Source: Acuticoccus sp. MNP-M23
GTDB lineage: Bacteria > Pseudomonadota > Alphaproteobacteria > Rhizobiales > Amorphaceae
Assembly: GCF_031195445.1 (NCBI RefSeq)
Contig: NZ_CP133480.1
Span: 2,224,501 to 2,288,500, forward strand
Length of the DNA: 64,000 nucleotides
Reading direction: 5' to 3'
The notes under the pieces were generated by a model. It did no database searches. It was not told where the DNA came from and saw only the letters and a program-made list of their open reading frames with translations. This document shows positions 51,143 through 60,270 of the stretch, piece after piece; position 1 is the first letter of the stretch; each line of letters starts with the position of its first letter. Position numbers and translations under genes: made by a program.

Positions 51143-51180
51143 TGCCTTCAACAAGGCAGGATCGGCAATTGTTGCGCAAT
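51143..51180 (-). promoter_or_regulatory. Operator-like inverted repeats upstream of the sugar-acid operon
   Basis: TGCCTT-CAAC-AAGGCA (51143-51158) is a perfect 6-bp repeat; TTGCGCAA (51172-51179) is a perfect palindrome beside GCAATT (51165-51170). Both lie 75-112 bp before ATG 51068, a normal repressor position. The binding protein is unknown; no regulator gene is adjacent. Confidence 0.45.
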
Positions 51181-51209
51181 CCCGTCGGTCTATAAACACG
51201 CGCCGTGTG

Positions 51210-51848
51210 TCAGGCGATGAAGAGGCTTTTGTAGTCCACCATCGCGTGGGTTGCGTAGGCCGGGCGCTCACGCAGCGTGTGGTAGTATTCCTTGACGTTG
51301 GGGAACGCCTGACGCGTGAATTCCAGCGTGTGGTAGCGGTAGAGCATCGCGCCAAACACGATGTCTGCAATGGTGAGGGTCTCGCCGCCCAGAAACGGCG
51401 TCTGCCCCAGCTGCGTTTCGGCCTTTTCCATCGCCGCGGCAAGGTCGCGCTCGTATCCGGCGAAGAGCGCAGGGTCCCGGTCTTCGGGTTTGGTGCGCGC
51501 CAGCGTCCAGAACACGCCGGTCAGCGCAGGAGCGATGGCAAGCTGCGCCCATTCGGCCCACATGTCGGCGTCGGCTTCGGCCTGTCCGCCAGCCGGCCAC
51601 AGGCGCCGCTCGGGATCGTGCAGCGCCAGGCGGCGCATGATGGCGTTCGATTCAAACATGGTCACGCCATCGCCGAAGCGGACGGCCGGCACCTTGCGAT
51701 GCGGGTTGAGCGCATAGAACTGGTCGGTGTCGAGGCCGCCATACTGGCCGCCCTTGTCGATCCGCTCCACCTCGAGGCCAAGTTCGGCGATGGTCCACAT
51801 CACCTTCTGTACGTTGAGCGATGTGGCGCGGCCCCAGACCGTAATCAT
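51210..51848 (-). CDS. Glutathione S-transferase family protein
   Basis: 212 residues; GGAGA 6 bp before the ATG. N-terminal thioredoxin-like domain (GRATSLNVQKVMWTIAELGL, with Ser or Thr in the catalytic position; NPHRKVPAVRFGDG; FESNAIMRRLAL binding glutathione) and C-terminal helical domain (TIADIVFGAMLYRYHTL). Alphaproteobacterial GSTs of this type are abundant and of mostly unknown substrate. It is transcribed towards the sugar-acid operon 141 bp away. Confidence 0.9.
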   Translation of the reverse strand: MITVWGRATSLNVQKVMWTIAELGLEVERIDKGGQYGGLDTDQFYALNPHRKVPAVRFGDGVTMFESNAIMRRLALHDPERRLWPAGGQAEADADMWAEWAQLAIAPALTGVFWTLARTKPEDRDPALFAGYERDLAAAMEKAETQLGQTPFLGGETLTIADIVFGAMLYRYHTLEFTRQAFPNVKEYYHTLRERPAYATHAMVDYKSLFIA

Positions 51849-52036
51849 GTTGCGTCTCCCCGAAATTGTATCCGGGCATGTCAGCGCGCCCGTTCATCCT
51901 GCAATAGACCGCGGGGCTTGCGTTGGCGAGAGACGACGGGGTGCTCGGATGCAAATGCATCTGGTCCGCCCGGCTTGTGGCCCTAACTAAGGAACGGGCT
52001 GGCCGTCGGTGCCTGCTGCACCAACGTCTGGATCAC

Positions 52037-53386
52037 ATGCACACCCTTATCTTGCGAAACATTCTTCAGATCCGCCAGAATTACTGGTTCTGGCCGGGCC
52101 TTCTCACGCTGGCCGGGCTGGTCCTCGGCCTGGTCATGCCGCTCGTCGATGCACGGGTCGGCGACAACTGGATCCGCAACCACGATATTCTGACCATTGT
52201 GGAATCGTCCGGCGCGCGCGGTATCCTGACGACCCTTGCCAGCGCCGTTCTTGGCGTTGCCGGCGTGTCCTACTCCATCACCATCGTTGCGGTGTCGTTC
52301 GCCAGCGGCAATTTCGGCCCGCGGCTGGTCGGCAATTTCATGCGCGACCGGTTGAACCAGACGGTGCTCGGCATCTTCCTCGGCTCGTTCGTGTACATGA
52401 TCGTCGTCCTGCGAACGGTCTACGACGGCACCGACGGGACGGCCGCCTTCGTCCCGCAGATCTCGCTGCTCCTGGCGCTGGCGTTCACGCTGATCTCGGT
52501 CTGCGCACTGATCGTGTTCTTCCACCATGTGCCTGAGAGCATCGACATCATGAACCTCGCCTCGGAGATCGGGCACGGTCTGCGCGCCTCGGTGATCGAG
52601 CTACTGGAAAACGAGGACGAGCGCGTCAGCATCCGCAAGGACCAGCCGCTTTCGCAGCCGATCAAGGGCGTGCCATCGCTCGCGCTGATCCGGTCGGATG
52701 CGGATGGCTACATGCAAAGCCTTGATATTGATGCGCTGAAGGGGGTTGCCGAGAAATACGACGTGTACTTGCGCGTGTTGCGCGGCCCCGGCGAGTTCGT
52801 TGCGACGCACGATGCGGTGTTCGAAATGCGCGGCGAGGGCGATGCGACGGATGCACCGACGGCGGCGCTTCGCTGTATTTCCCTGGGGGCAAGCCGCAAC
52901 GGCGACCAGGACACGCTCTTCTACATCGATCAGATCGTCGAGATGGTCGGCCGGGCACTGTCGCCTTCGATGAACGACCCCTACACCGCCATCATCTGCC
53001 TCGACTGGCTGCGCGCGGGCCTCTCCGAATTTGTGCGCCGCCCGCCATTCGAGCCGGACGATCCGTGGGACCGGGTGGTCTACCAGCGAGTAACCTTCGA
53101 GCAGATGCTGGACCGCGCCTACGGGCGGATGCGCCAGTATCTGGCGGCCGACCGCGCGGCAACGCTCCATGCGCTGACCGGACTTGCCGATCTCGCCTGC
53201 GCAGCCTGCAACGAAGCGCGGGCCGACCGGGTGCGCGACCTCATGCGTGACCTTGGCAATGCGGCCGACGAGACCCTGGAGACCAGCACTGCACGGCAGG
53301 ACGTGGCCGACTTGCTGGCGCGTGAGCTGACGCGGATTTCCGAAAGTCGTGCCGGGGTGCCGGACACTCCGGCGCCAGCCGACTGA
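52037..53386 (+). CDS. DUF2254 membrane protein
   Basis: 449 residues from ATG 52037. Four membrane helices (about 14-32, 62-84, 105-125, 134-156) in the N-terminal third (WFWPGLLTLAGLVLGLVMPL, GVAGVSYSITIVAVSFASG) are followed by a large soluble domain ending in a helical bundle (EARADRVRDLMRDLGNAADE). IVEMVGRALSPSMNDPYTA is the family's conserved core. Function unknown. A very strong bidirectional terminator follows. Confidence 0.88.
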   Translation: MHTLILRNILQIRQNYWFWPGLLTLAGLVLGLVMPLVDARVGDNWIRNHDILTIVESSGARGILTTLASAVLGVAGVSYSITIVAVSFASGNFGPRLVGNFMRDRLNQTVLGIFLGSFVYMIVVLRTVYDGTDGTAAFVPQISLLLALAFTLISVCALIVFFHHVPESIDIMNLASEIGHGLRASVIELLENEDERVSIRKDQPLSQPIKGVPSLALIRSDADGYMQSLDIDALKGVAEKYDVYLRVLRGPGEFVATHDAVFEMRGEGDATDAPTAALRCISLGASRNGDQDTLFYIDQIVEMVGRALSPSMNDPYTAIICLDWLRAGLSEFVRRPPFEPDDPWDRVVYQRVTFEQMLDRAYGRMRQYLAADRAATLHALTGLADLACAACNEARADRVRDLMRDLGNAADETLETSTARQDVADLLARELTRISESRAGVPDTPAPAD

Positions 53387-53427
53387 CACCCGGGCTGCTG
53401 AGTTCCGCGGCCCCGCGTCCGAGCGAG

Positions 53428-53465
53428 AAAAAAGCCTGCCCCGGTGCTCCGGGGCAGGCTTTTTT
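53428..53465. terminator. Strong bidirectional intrinsic terminator
   Basis: GCCTGCCCCGG (53434-53444), loop TGCT, CCGGGGCAGGC (53449-53459), six A before and six T after. Serves DUF2254 on plus and the UxaA-family gene on minus. Confidence 0.96.
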
Positions 53466-53525
53466 GTTTTGTGCCTGAACGGCATTTCCGATGCGGGCGT
53501 ATGAAACCGCACGGCCCGACGGCAA

Positions 53526-55034
53526 TTACATGACAGCGCCAATCTGCCAGGGCACGAACTCATGGTCGCCGAGGCCCTGTGATTCGGACTTAGACTGCTC
53601 GCCGGACGCCACCGCAATGATCCGCTCGTAGATCTGCCGGCCGACGCTTTCCACGGTCTCGGCTCCGGTCAGGATCGGCCCGGAATCGACGTCCATGTCC
53701 TCGTTCATCTTGTTGTAGAGCTCGGACGTTGTGGCGACCTTGATGGTCGGCGACGGCTTGGAGCCGAATGCAGAACCGCGCCCTGTGGTGAACACGACCA
53801 CGGTGGAGCCGGAAGCGATCTGCCCCGTTACGGAGGCGGGGTCGTAGCCCGGCGAATCCATGAAGCCGAAGCCCGGCGTATTGGCCTCTTCGGCATATTC
53901 GTAGACGCCGGTGAGCGGCGAGGTGCCGCCCTTGGCCGCCGCGCCGAGCGACTTTTCGAGGATGGTCGAGAGGCCGCCGCGCTTGTTGCCGGGGGAGGGG
54001 TTGTTGTCCATCGAGCCCTTGTTGCGGGCCACATAGTCCTCCCACCACTTGATCCGCGCGATCAGCTTTTCGCCCACCTTCGGCGTTGCCGCCCGCTCGG
54101 CCAGGAGGTGCTCCGCGCCGTAGATCTCGGGCGTTTCGGCAAGGAGGCCGATGCCGCCCTGCGCGGCGAGAAGGTCGCACGCATGGCCGAGCGCCGGGTT
54201 GGCGGTGATGCCGGACCATGCGTCCGATCCGCCGCACTGGAGCGCCACGGTGAGGGCGGACACCGGGCAGGGCTCGCGCTTGGCCTGGTTGGCAAGCGGC
54301 AGCATCGCCTCGATCTTCTTGATGCCGGCATCGACTGTGCGGCGCAGGCCCGCCACGTCCTGGATGTTCATGGTGGCAAACAGGGGGCCCTGCTTCAGGC
54401 CGTAGGCTTCGAGCAGCCAGTCGATCTGGTTCATCTCGCAGCCGAGGCCCACCATCAGCACGCCGGCATGGTTGGGATGCCGGGCGTAGCCCCACATGGT
54501 GCGCTGGAGCGCGGCAAACCCGTCGCCGGAGCCGGCCATGCCGCAGCCCGTGCCGTGGGCAAACGCGACCACGCCGTCCACGTTGGGGTAGGCGGCGAGT
54601 TTTTCCTCGGTGAAGTGGGCGGCGATCTTGTGCGCGGCGGTGGCCGAACAGTTCACGCTGGTGAGGATGCCGATGTAGTTGCGCGTGCCGATCTTCCCGC
54701 TCTCGCGGCGGTAGCCCATGAAGGTGTCTTCGCCCGCGGGCTTCGGCATCTCGCGCAGGTTGGTGCCGAACTGATAGTCGAAGTCGGTCGCGCGGAAGGC
54801 GAGGTTGTGGTCGTGCACATGTTCGCCGGCGGCGATGGGCTTGGACGCATAGCCGATGATCTGCGCGTACTTGCGCACAGGCTCGCCTTCGGCGATGGCG
54901 CGCACGGCAATCTTGTGCCCGCGCGGGACCAGCGAGAGCGTGGCCACCGCCTCCACCGCCGTTCCGGCCTCCAGCGGCCGCGTTGCCGTCACCACGTCGT
55001 CGATTTCGTTGAGACGCACGTAATTGGTCTGCAT
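53526..55034 (-). CDS. UxaA/GarD-family sugar-acid dehydratase
   Basis: 502 residues; GGGAGG before ATG 55034. N-terminal SAF domain (about 1-90, with HDHNLAF) fused to the altronate/galactarate dehydratase catalytic part: RNYIGILTSVNCSATAAH, FAHGTGCGM, GLGCEMNQIDW, LQCGGSDAWSGITANPALG. Normal length. It dehydrates a sugar acid to a 2-keto-3-deoxy acid. UxaA itself uses altronate; related enzymes in a Campylobacter L-fucose locus act on L-fuconate, which would fit the SDR and FAH genes nearby. Substrate not proven. Confidence 0.9.
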   Translation of the reverse strand: MQTNYVRLNEIDDVVTATRPLEAGTAVEAVATLSLVPRGHKIAVRAIAEGEPVRKYAQIIGYASKPIAAGEHVHDHNLAFRATDFDYQFGTNLREMPKPAGEDTFMGYRRESGKIGTRNYIGILTSVNCSATAAHKIAAHFTEEKLAAYPNVDGVVAFAHGTGCGMAGSGDGFAALQRTMWGYARHPNHAGVLMVGLGCEMNQIDWLLEAYGLKQGPLFATMNIQDVAGLRRTVDAGIKKIEAMLPLANQAKREPCPVSALTVALQCGGSDAWSGITANPALGHACDLLAAQGGIGLLAETPEIYGAEHLLAERAATPKVGEKLIARIKWWEDYVARNKGSMDNNPSPGNKRGGLSTILEKSLGAAAKGGTSPLTGVYEYAEEANTPGFGFMDSPGYDPASVTGQIASGSTVVVFTTGRGSAFGSKPSPTIKVATTSELYNKMNEDMDVDSGPILTGAETVESVGRQIYERIIAVASGEQSKSESQGLGDHEFVPWQIGAVM

Positions 55035-55064
55035 GTCTCGCCTCCCTTTATTCTTGTTCTATAG

Positions 55065-55104
55065 CGCCCGCGCGGATGGAAATCTCAAGCATTGCGCGCG
55101 GGCG
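55065..55104. promoter_or_regulatory. Long GC inverted repeat upstream of the UxaA-family gene
   Basis: CGCCCGCGCG (55065-55074) and CGCGCGGGCG (55095-55104) are perfect arms 20 bp apart, 31-70 bp before ATG 55034. It may be an operator, a leader hairpin, or the terminator of the PfkB gene. Confidence 0.45.
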
Positions 55105-55126
55105 GTCATGCATTTTTGCGTGTGGT

Positions 55127-55174
55127 CGCCAGCGCCAGCGCCAGCGCCAGCGCCAGCGCCAGCGTCAGCGGCAG
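55127..55174. repeat. CGCCAG hexanucleotide tandem repeat
   Basis: Six perfect CGCCAG copies (55127-55162), then CGTCAG and CGGCAG, one base after the PfkB stop codon at 55176-55178. It is non-coding on the minus strand and lies between the kinase and the uxaA-like promoter. Confidence 0.9.
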
Positions 55175-55175
55175 C

Positions 55176-56186
55176 TCAGGCGGCGGCGGGCAGGGCGATC
55201 CCGGCGGCGCCGGCAAGCTCGTTGAGGTCCACCTGAGGCCGTGCGCCGACGTGGGAGATCACCTCCGCAGCGGCAATGGCGCCAAGCTCGGCGGCGGCCG
55301 CCGGGGCAATGCCGCGGGCAATGCCGAGGAGGAAGCCGCCGGCAAACAGGTCGCCAGCGCCGGTGAGGTCGACGACCTTGGTCGGCTTGGCGGCAACGTC
55401 GGTCGCGGCGCCCTTGTCGAGCACGCGCACTCCCTTTTCGCCCATGGTGACGGCAGCCAGCGGCACGAGGTCGCCAAGCTTTTTGCAGGCAAGCTCGATA
55501 TCGTCGGTCTCGAACAGGGACTTGGCTTCGGCGGTGTTGGCAAGGACGATCCCGACCTGGCCCGAAGACAGCCACTCCATGAAGTCGGCCCGGTGGCGCT
55601 CGATGCAGAACGAGTCCGACAAGGTGACGGCGGCGCGGCGGCCGACCTTTGCTGCACGCTCCGTCGCGGTGCGGAAGGCAGCCTTCGCGGGTGCGGGGTC
55701 GAAGAGGTAGCCTTCGAGGAAGGTGATGGCGGAGGCGTCCACCAGAGCGGTGTCGATGTCGCCTTCCGTCAGGTGCTGGCTGGCGCCGAGGAAGGTGTTC
55801 ATGGTCCGCTCGCCATCGGGCGTGACGAGGATGACCGAGGTCGCCGTGGGCGTCCCGTCGGTCAGGCGCGGCGTGCTGAACTCGATGCCGATGCGGTGCA
55901 TGTCGCTGGCGTAGGCATCGCCGAACGTGTCGGTGGCGACCTTGCCGATGAACGCGCCGCGGCCGCCCAGCGAGGCGACGCCCGCGATGGAGTTGCCGGC
56001 CGAACCGCCGGAAATGCGCACAGCCTCGGTCAGGAGCGCGTCGCAGGCGAGTGCTTCCTCGGCCGTCACCAGGCGCATGGAGCCTTTTTCAAGGCCGTTG
56101 TCGGTCAGGGCGGCTTCGTGGACGTGGCCGAGAATATCGAAGATTGCGTTGCCAATCCCGAGGACGTCGTAGCGCGTGTCGGTCAT
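55176..56186 (-). CDS. PfkB-family sugar or adenosine kinase
   Basis: 336 residues; AGGAG 6 bp before ATG 56186. N-terminal GIGNAIFDILGHV, SGGSAGNSIAGVASLGGRGAF (substrate-binding lid region), and the C-terminal DLTGAGDLFAGGFLLGIA with the catalytic Asp. Such genes are usually labelled adenosine kinase in Alphaproteobacteria, but position next to a sugar-acid dehydratase makes a keto-deoxy-sugar substrate worth testing. A hexanucleotide repeat begins right after its stop. Confidence 0.85.
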   Translation of the reverse strand: MTDTRYDVLGIGNAIFDILGHVHEAALTDNGLEKGSMRLVTAEEALACDALLTEAVRISGGSAGNSIAGVASLGGRGAFIGKVATDTFGDAYASDMHRIGIEFSTPRLTDGTPTATSVILVTPDGERTMNTFLGASQHLTEGDIDTALVDASAITFLEGYLFDPAPAKAAFRTATERAAKVGRRAAVTLSDSFCIERHRADFMEWLSSGQVGIVLANTAEAKSLFETDDIELACKKLGDLVPLAAVTMGEKGVRVLDKGAATDVAAKPTKVVDLTGAGDLFAGGFLLGIARGIAPAAAAELGAIAAAEVISHVGARPQVDLNELAGAAGIALPAAA

Positions 56187-56437
56187 TCTTTCTCCTCTTT
56201 GCGGCGCGCCGGAGCGCAGCCTGCTTTCCGGAACGGATTGCCAACCACGGCTGCCGGCCCGGCGCAAATCTGGCGCGGGCCGCATCTGCGAAGCCTCGGT
56301 GGCGTGCGGGAAGGCCCGAAACCGTCAGGTTGCAGGCCAGCACAGGGTTGGCGTTTGGTGACGTATTAAGGCGAACTGGCCGCGGATGGAAGCGCGCGGC
56401 CTTTCAGCGGGTCCGGTGAGGTGCTCCGCAGGCGGCC

Positions 56438-58228
56438 CTAGAGGAGAAGCTGGGTGAGCCGCGGGAAGAACAGGACAAGCGCCAGCACGAAGAGCTGAAG
56501 GGCGATGAACGGCAGGAACCCGCGGAAAATGTCCGGCAGGGTGATATGCGGCGGCGCCACGGACTTGAGGTAGAACGCCGCCGGGCCGAACGGGGGCGAC
56601 AGGAACGAGACCTGCATGTTCACGCAGAACAGGATGCCGAACCAGATCTTGGTTTCGTTGGGCGTCATCCCGAGGTCGAGACCGAGGATGATGGGGAGGA
56701 ACACCGGCATCACCAGAAGCACGATGCCGACCCAGTCCATCAGCGCGCCAAGCACCAGGAAGATGGCCATCATGACGAGGATGACGGCGAATGGCGCAAG
56801 GTCCGCACCGGTGATGAGGTTGGCGACGTAGGCGGGCCCGCCGGCGATGGAGTAGGCGCCGGCCAGCGTGGTGGCGCCGAACGTCACCATCAGGATCGTC
56901 CCGGTGGACTTGAACGTGCGCTGCACCGATTCGTAGAACAGCGAGACGGTGAACTCGCCGCGCAGGACGATGAACAGGAGCACGGCCACGACGCCCATGC
57001 CCGCTGCCTCCGTGATGCCGGTGACACCGCCGTAGATCGACCCCAGCACCACAAAGACCACGACCAGCGGGGCGACCAGCCCCTTGCCCATGTCCCATGC
57101 CTCCTGCATCCGGTGCAGGCGCAGAACGGCGAGCATGACGACGGTGATGGCCACCGCGACGCCGCACATGACGGCAACGTCCAGCATCGGCTCGGGCATG
57201 AAGAGGCCGCTCGCGCGCGCACCGAACGTGGCCTGCATGTAGACGAGGAAGGAGGCCGCGAGTGCAGCGCCGACCACCAGGGTCAGCATGAAGGAGAGAA
57301 AGCGCACCGGCTTGGACCAGCCGACCATGTCGTCGTCCTGCTCGGGCGGCAGCGGCGCCAGCGCCGGATTAAGCTGGGTGCGCACGATGATGTAGAGAAG
57401 GTAGCAGCTGGCCAGGATGAAGCCCGGAATGAAGGCTGCCGTGAACAGCTGCTGGATCGAGGTTTCCGTCACCAGCCCGTAGATGATCAGGACGATGGAC
57501 GGCGGGATCATCGTGCCGAGCGAGCCGGAGGCGCAGATCGTGCCGATGGCAAGGTTCTGGTCGTAGCCGAGGCGCAACATCTGCGGCAGTGCGATGAGGC
57601 CGAGGAGCACCACCTCGCCGCCGATGATCCCGCTCATGGCGGCCATGATGATCGCCATGATGGCGGTGACGAGCGCGATGCCGCCGCGGGTGCGCGAGAG
57701 CCAGACGTTGAGCGCGGTGTACATGTCCTTGGCAAGGCCGGAGCGTTCCAGCAGCGAGGCCATGAAGATGAACAGCGGCACCGAGATGATGACGTAGTCC
57801 GTCATCAGCCCGTAGATGCGCTGCGACAGCACCGAGAACGGCCCTGTGCCGAACGTGCGGAACAGGACATCGGGCCCGAAGCGCAGGTAAAGGACGAGAA
57901 CGGCGAGGAAGCCTGACGCGAATCCCAGCGGCATCCCGATGGCCAGCAGCGCGAAGATGCCGACGAGGAGCCAGATGGAAAGTTCCGCCACGCCCATGCC
58001 GGAGACCTTGGGCAGCGTGTCGAAGGCGGACCAGAAGGCGTCGCGCGCCGGCTGGGTGTCGGGTCCGTTCGCCAGATCCGGCGGAAACACGAAGATGAGC
58101 AGGACGAGCACGGCCGAGAGGAAGATGGCGGCCAGAAGGTCAGCGCGGCGGACGGACAGGTAGCAGAACCAGCCGACGGCAACCATCAGGAAAACGGCCC
58201 ACGGTGTAAACGGAACGGCAGCTGGCAT
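56438..58228 (-). CDS. TRAP transporter large permease (DctM)
   Basis: 596 residues, longer than a typical 430-residue DctM because of a hydrophilic insert (about 280-310 and 330-375) and extra helices. Motifs: GIFALLAIGMPLGFASGF, DYVIISVPLFIFMASLLERSG, CASGSLGTMIPPSIVLIIYG and NMQVSFLSPPFGPAAFYLKS. It forms the Na+-coupled importer with the DctQ and DctP genes upstream on the same strand. The long-loop form occurs with dicarboxylate or aromatic-acid TRAPs. Followed by 251 bp without a gene. Confidence 0.93.
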   Translation of the reverse strand: MPAAVPFTPWAVFLMVAVGWFCYLSVRRADLLAAIFLSAVLVLLIFVFPPDLANGPDTQPARDAFWSAFDTLPKVSGMGVAELSIWLLVGIFALLAIGMPLGFASGFLAVLVLYLRFGPDVLFRTFGTGPFSVLSQRIYGLMTDYVIISVPLFIFMASLLERSGLAKDMYTALNVWLSRTRGGIALVTAIMAIIMAAMSGIIGGEVVLLGLIALPQMLRLGYDQNLAIGTICASGSLGTMIPPSIVLIIYGLVTETSIQQLFTAAFIPGFILASCYLLYIIVRTQLNPALAPLPPEQDDDMVGWSKPVRFLSFMLTLVVGAALAASFLVYMQATFGARASGLFMPEPMLDVAVMCGVAVAITVVMLAVLRLHRMQEAWDMGKGLVAPLVVVFVVLGSIYGGVTGITEAAGMGVVAVLLFIVLRGEFTVSLFYESVQRTFKSTGTILMVTFGATTLAGAYSIAGGPAYVANLITGADLAPFAVILVMMAIFLVLGALMDWVGIVLLVMPVFLPIILGLDLGMTPNETKIWFGILFCVNMQVSFLSPPFGPAAFYLKSVAPPHITLPDIFRGFLPFIALQLFVLALVLFFPRLTQLLL

Positions 58229-58298
58229 CAGACTCAGTGCTCTCTCGATCTCGTGGGAAAAGCGCAGCGCTCGTGCAGCCGCGGCGCGTCAGCGCCCG

Positions 58299-58868
58299 TC
58301 AGTCGTGCCGGTCGGTGACCGTGTCGCTGTAGGAATGCTTGTATTCGTCGGCAATGTTCTCGCCGCCATCGGCAACCGGGGCGTCCTTCCAGTCACAGAT
58401 GAGGTTTGCGATCGCCTGTGCGATCATCAAGCCGGCGATGATGATGATTGCAGGCTTCATCGTGGCGGGAATCGGCGGGTCCCAGGCGGTCCCGAACGTT
58501 TCCCAGCGGGCGTACTTGGCGGTCGCTTCGTTGAAGCCGCCATGAATGATCATGGTGCCGAAGACGACGATGCCGAATGTGGAGATGAGATCGAAGACGC
58601 GCTGCACCCAGCGGGGGACCACGTCATAGAGCATGGTGATACGAATGTGGCCGCGCTGTTGCAGAACGTACAGCGCGGCCAGAAGATAAATGAAGCCGCC
58701 GATCCACAGACTTGCTTCGTTCACCCACAGAGTGGGTTTTTCGAAGAAGTAGCGCATGACCACTTCGTAGAACATTATGCCCACAATAATCGCGACGAGA
58801 AACATGCCGACGCGACTTATTCCGAGGCTGATATAGTCGATCGCGCTCTTCGGCGGAATTTCGACCAT
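58299..58868 (-). CDS. TRAP transporter small permease (DctQ)
   Basis: 189 residues; start 58868 with GGAGG upstream rather than the longer frame to 58970. Four membrane helices (about 19-37, 56-72, 98-116, 144-163); FYEVVMRYFFEKPTLWVNE is the hallmark DctQ motif. The C-terminal tail is charged (GGENIADEYKHSYSDTV). It lies 322 bp after the DctP gene and 70 bp before DctM. Confidence 0.92.
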   Translation of the reverse strand: MVEIPPKSAIDYISLGISRVGMFLVAIIVGIMFYEVVMRYFFEKPTLWVNEASLWIGGFIYLLAALYVLQQRGHIRITMLYDVVPRWVQRVFDLISTFGIVVFGTMIIHGGFNEATAKYARWETFGTAWDPPIPATMKPAIIIIAGLMIAQAIANLICDWKDAPVADGGENIADEYKHSYSDTVTDRHD

Positions 58869-59190
58869 CCACAAAGCCTCCCCAGACTTCGGGCCGTTTT
58901 CGGCTCTTGTCCAATCTGCCGAAGGCGATTGGTTGAGCAGCACACTGGCCGGGCTTGAAAGCGGAATCAAGTCTAAACTTCAATATCGTGGGACATATTT
59001 TCCATTGTGCAGTGCCGCAAAGAAGTCAGCAGTTGCACACCGCTTCAGCAGTCTGGGAACGACCGTTTCAATACGTTCGCCAGGCTGCCGGAGACCGGCC
59101 GAGGCGCCGCCCCGGCCACTCAAGTCTGGAAAATCTGCTTGCAGTTCAAGGGCTGGCGCGGCCAACGCAGCCGCGTAGCCCGAGCCATTC
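58869..59190 (-). other. Intercistronic region between dctP and dctQ (322 bp)
   Basis: No gene-like frame is seen here. GGCCG (59097-59101) and CGGCC (59113-59117) form a GC-rich hairpin with an inner GG/CC pair and no T tract. Binding-protein genes often carry such a hairpin after them to keep the upstream part of the message abundant; this is inference. The dctQ ribosome site is at the 3' end. Confidence 0.5.
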
Positions 59191-60207
59191 CTAGTTGTCG
59201 CCGTAGAGGCCGATCTTGGTCAGGAAGTCTTTGTGCTGTGCAACAAGGTCCTTGGCCATCTGGGTGGTCGCAAAATCGTCCCAGGCGGCGACCGCCGCGT
59301 CGCGGAAGGCGCCGCGGTCTTCGGCGGACCAGTCATACATGGTTACACCGGCCGCGGAGAGCTCGTTGGCGGCGCGCTGGATGTCCACCTCATAATCAAG
59401 CGTGGTGCGGAAGGAGAGCTTCTGCATCGCCACTTCGACAATCCGCTGCAGATCCTCCGGCATCGACTCCCAGACGCTCTGGTTGATGGCCAGATGGTCC
59501 GCAGGCATCGAGTGGAAGCCCGGATAGGTGGCGTGCTTGACCAGATCGTAGATCCCCACCGATTGGCTGGTGGACAGGTTGGAGTGGTCCGTCCCCTCGA
59601 TGATACCCGACTCCATTGCGGTGAAGACTTCGGTGAAGTCCATCACGATGGGGGAGGCGCCCATGTTGGCGAAAATCTTGGTTTCCATGCCGGGGGGCGA
59701 GCGGAACTTCCAGTCCTTGATGGCTTCGGGACCGGGGATCGGGCTCGACGATGCCAGCGATTCCTGCCCCGGAATCCACCAGCCGATCAGCTGCATGCCA
59801 TACTCGTTGTACAGCTTCTGCGCCGCTTCCATGCCGCCGCCATTGTAGAGGAAGGCGTACATCTGCCACGGCGTGTCGTAGCCGCCCATCGGGTCGCCGA
59901 CGAACTGGAAGGCGGGGTCCTTGCCGGTCTGGTAGGCGCCGCCGGTCATGTCACCATCAACGATGCCGTTGACCGCCGCATCGAACGTCTCCACCGATTT
60001 CACCACGGCGGACGAGTAGAACGGCTCGATGTCGATCCGGCCGCCAGACATCACCTCGATATCGTCGAAGAAACGCGCGGCATTCTTGCCGGAAACCGAT
60101 TCGGGCGACAGATGGGTCTGAATGCGCAGCGTGAACTCGGCCTGCGCGAATGCACCCGTGGCCGCAAAGGAGACGAGCGCGGCGCCCGTCAGAAGCGAAC
60201 GAATCAT
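59191..60207 (-). CDS. TRAP transporter solute-binding protein (DctP)
   Basis: 338 residues; GGAGG before ATG 60207. Signal peptide MIRSLLTGAALVSFAATGAFA, then the DctP fold: HLSPESVSGKNAARFFDDIE, FRSPPGMETKIFANMGASPI with the carboxylate-binding Arg, and FHSMPADHLAINQSVWESMP. Member of the FcbT/DctP group binding organic acids. It is the first gene of dctPQM and lies near the UxaA-family and PfkB genes, so a sugar acid is a plausible ligand. Upstream carries a cluster of TGTC/GACA sites. Confidence 0.92.
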   Translation of the reverse strand: MIRSLLTGAALVSFAATGAFAQAEFTLRIQTHLSPESVSGKNAARFFDDIEVMSGGRIDIEPFYSSAVVKSVETFDAAVNGIVDGDMTGGAYQTGKDPAFQFVGDPMGGYDTPWQMYAFLYNGGGMEAAQKLYNEYGMQLIGWWIPGQESLASSSPIPGPEAIKDWKFRSPPGMETKIFANMGASPIVMDFTEVFTAMESGIIEGTDHSNLSTSQSVGIYDLVKHATYPGFHSMPADHLAINQSVWESMPEDLQRIVEVAMQKLSFRTTLDYEVDIQRAANELSAAGVTMYDWSAEDRGAFRDAAVAAWDDFATTQMAKDLVAQHKDFLTKIGLYGDN

Positions 60208-60270
60208 GAGAAACCTCCCTCTCGTTTTTTGCCGCCGGGTCGAGCCGGCGCGTGCTGGCCTTGCCAGCTT

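Noticed and set aside
55092-56369. Plus-strand coding frame through the hexamer repeat
   Set aside because: It is antisense to the PfkB kinase and reads Ala-Ser repeats only from the microsatellite.
56546-57916. Plus-strand frame of 456 codons
   Set aside because: Antisense to the TRAP large permease, with His/Arg/Glu-rich composition typical of a shadow.
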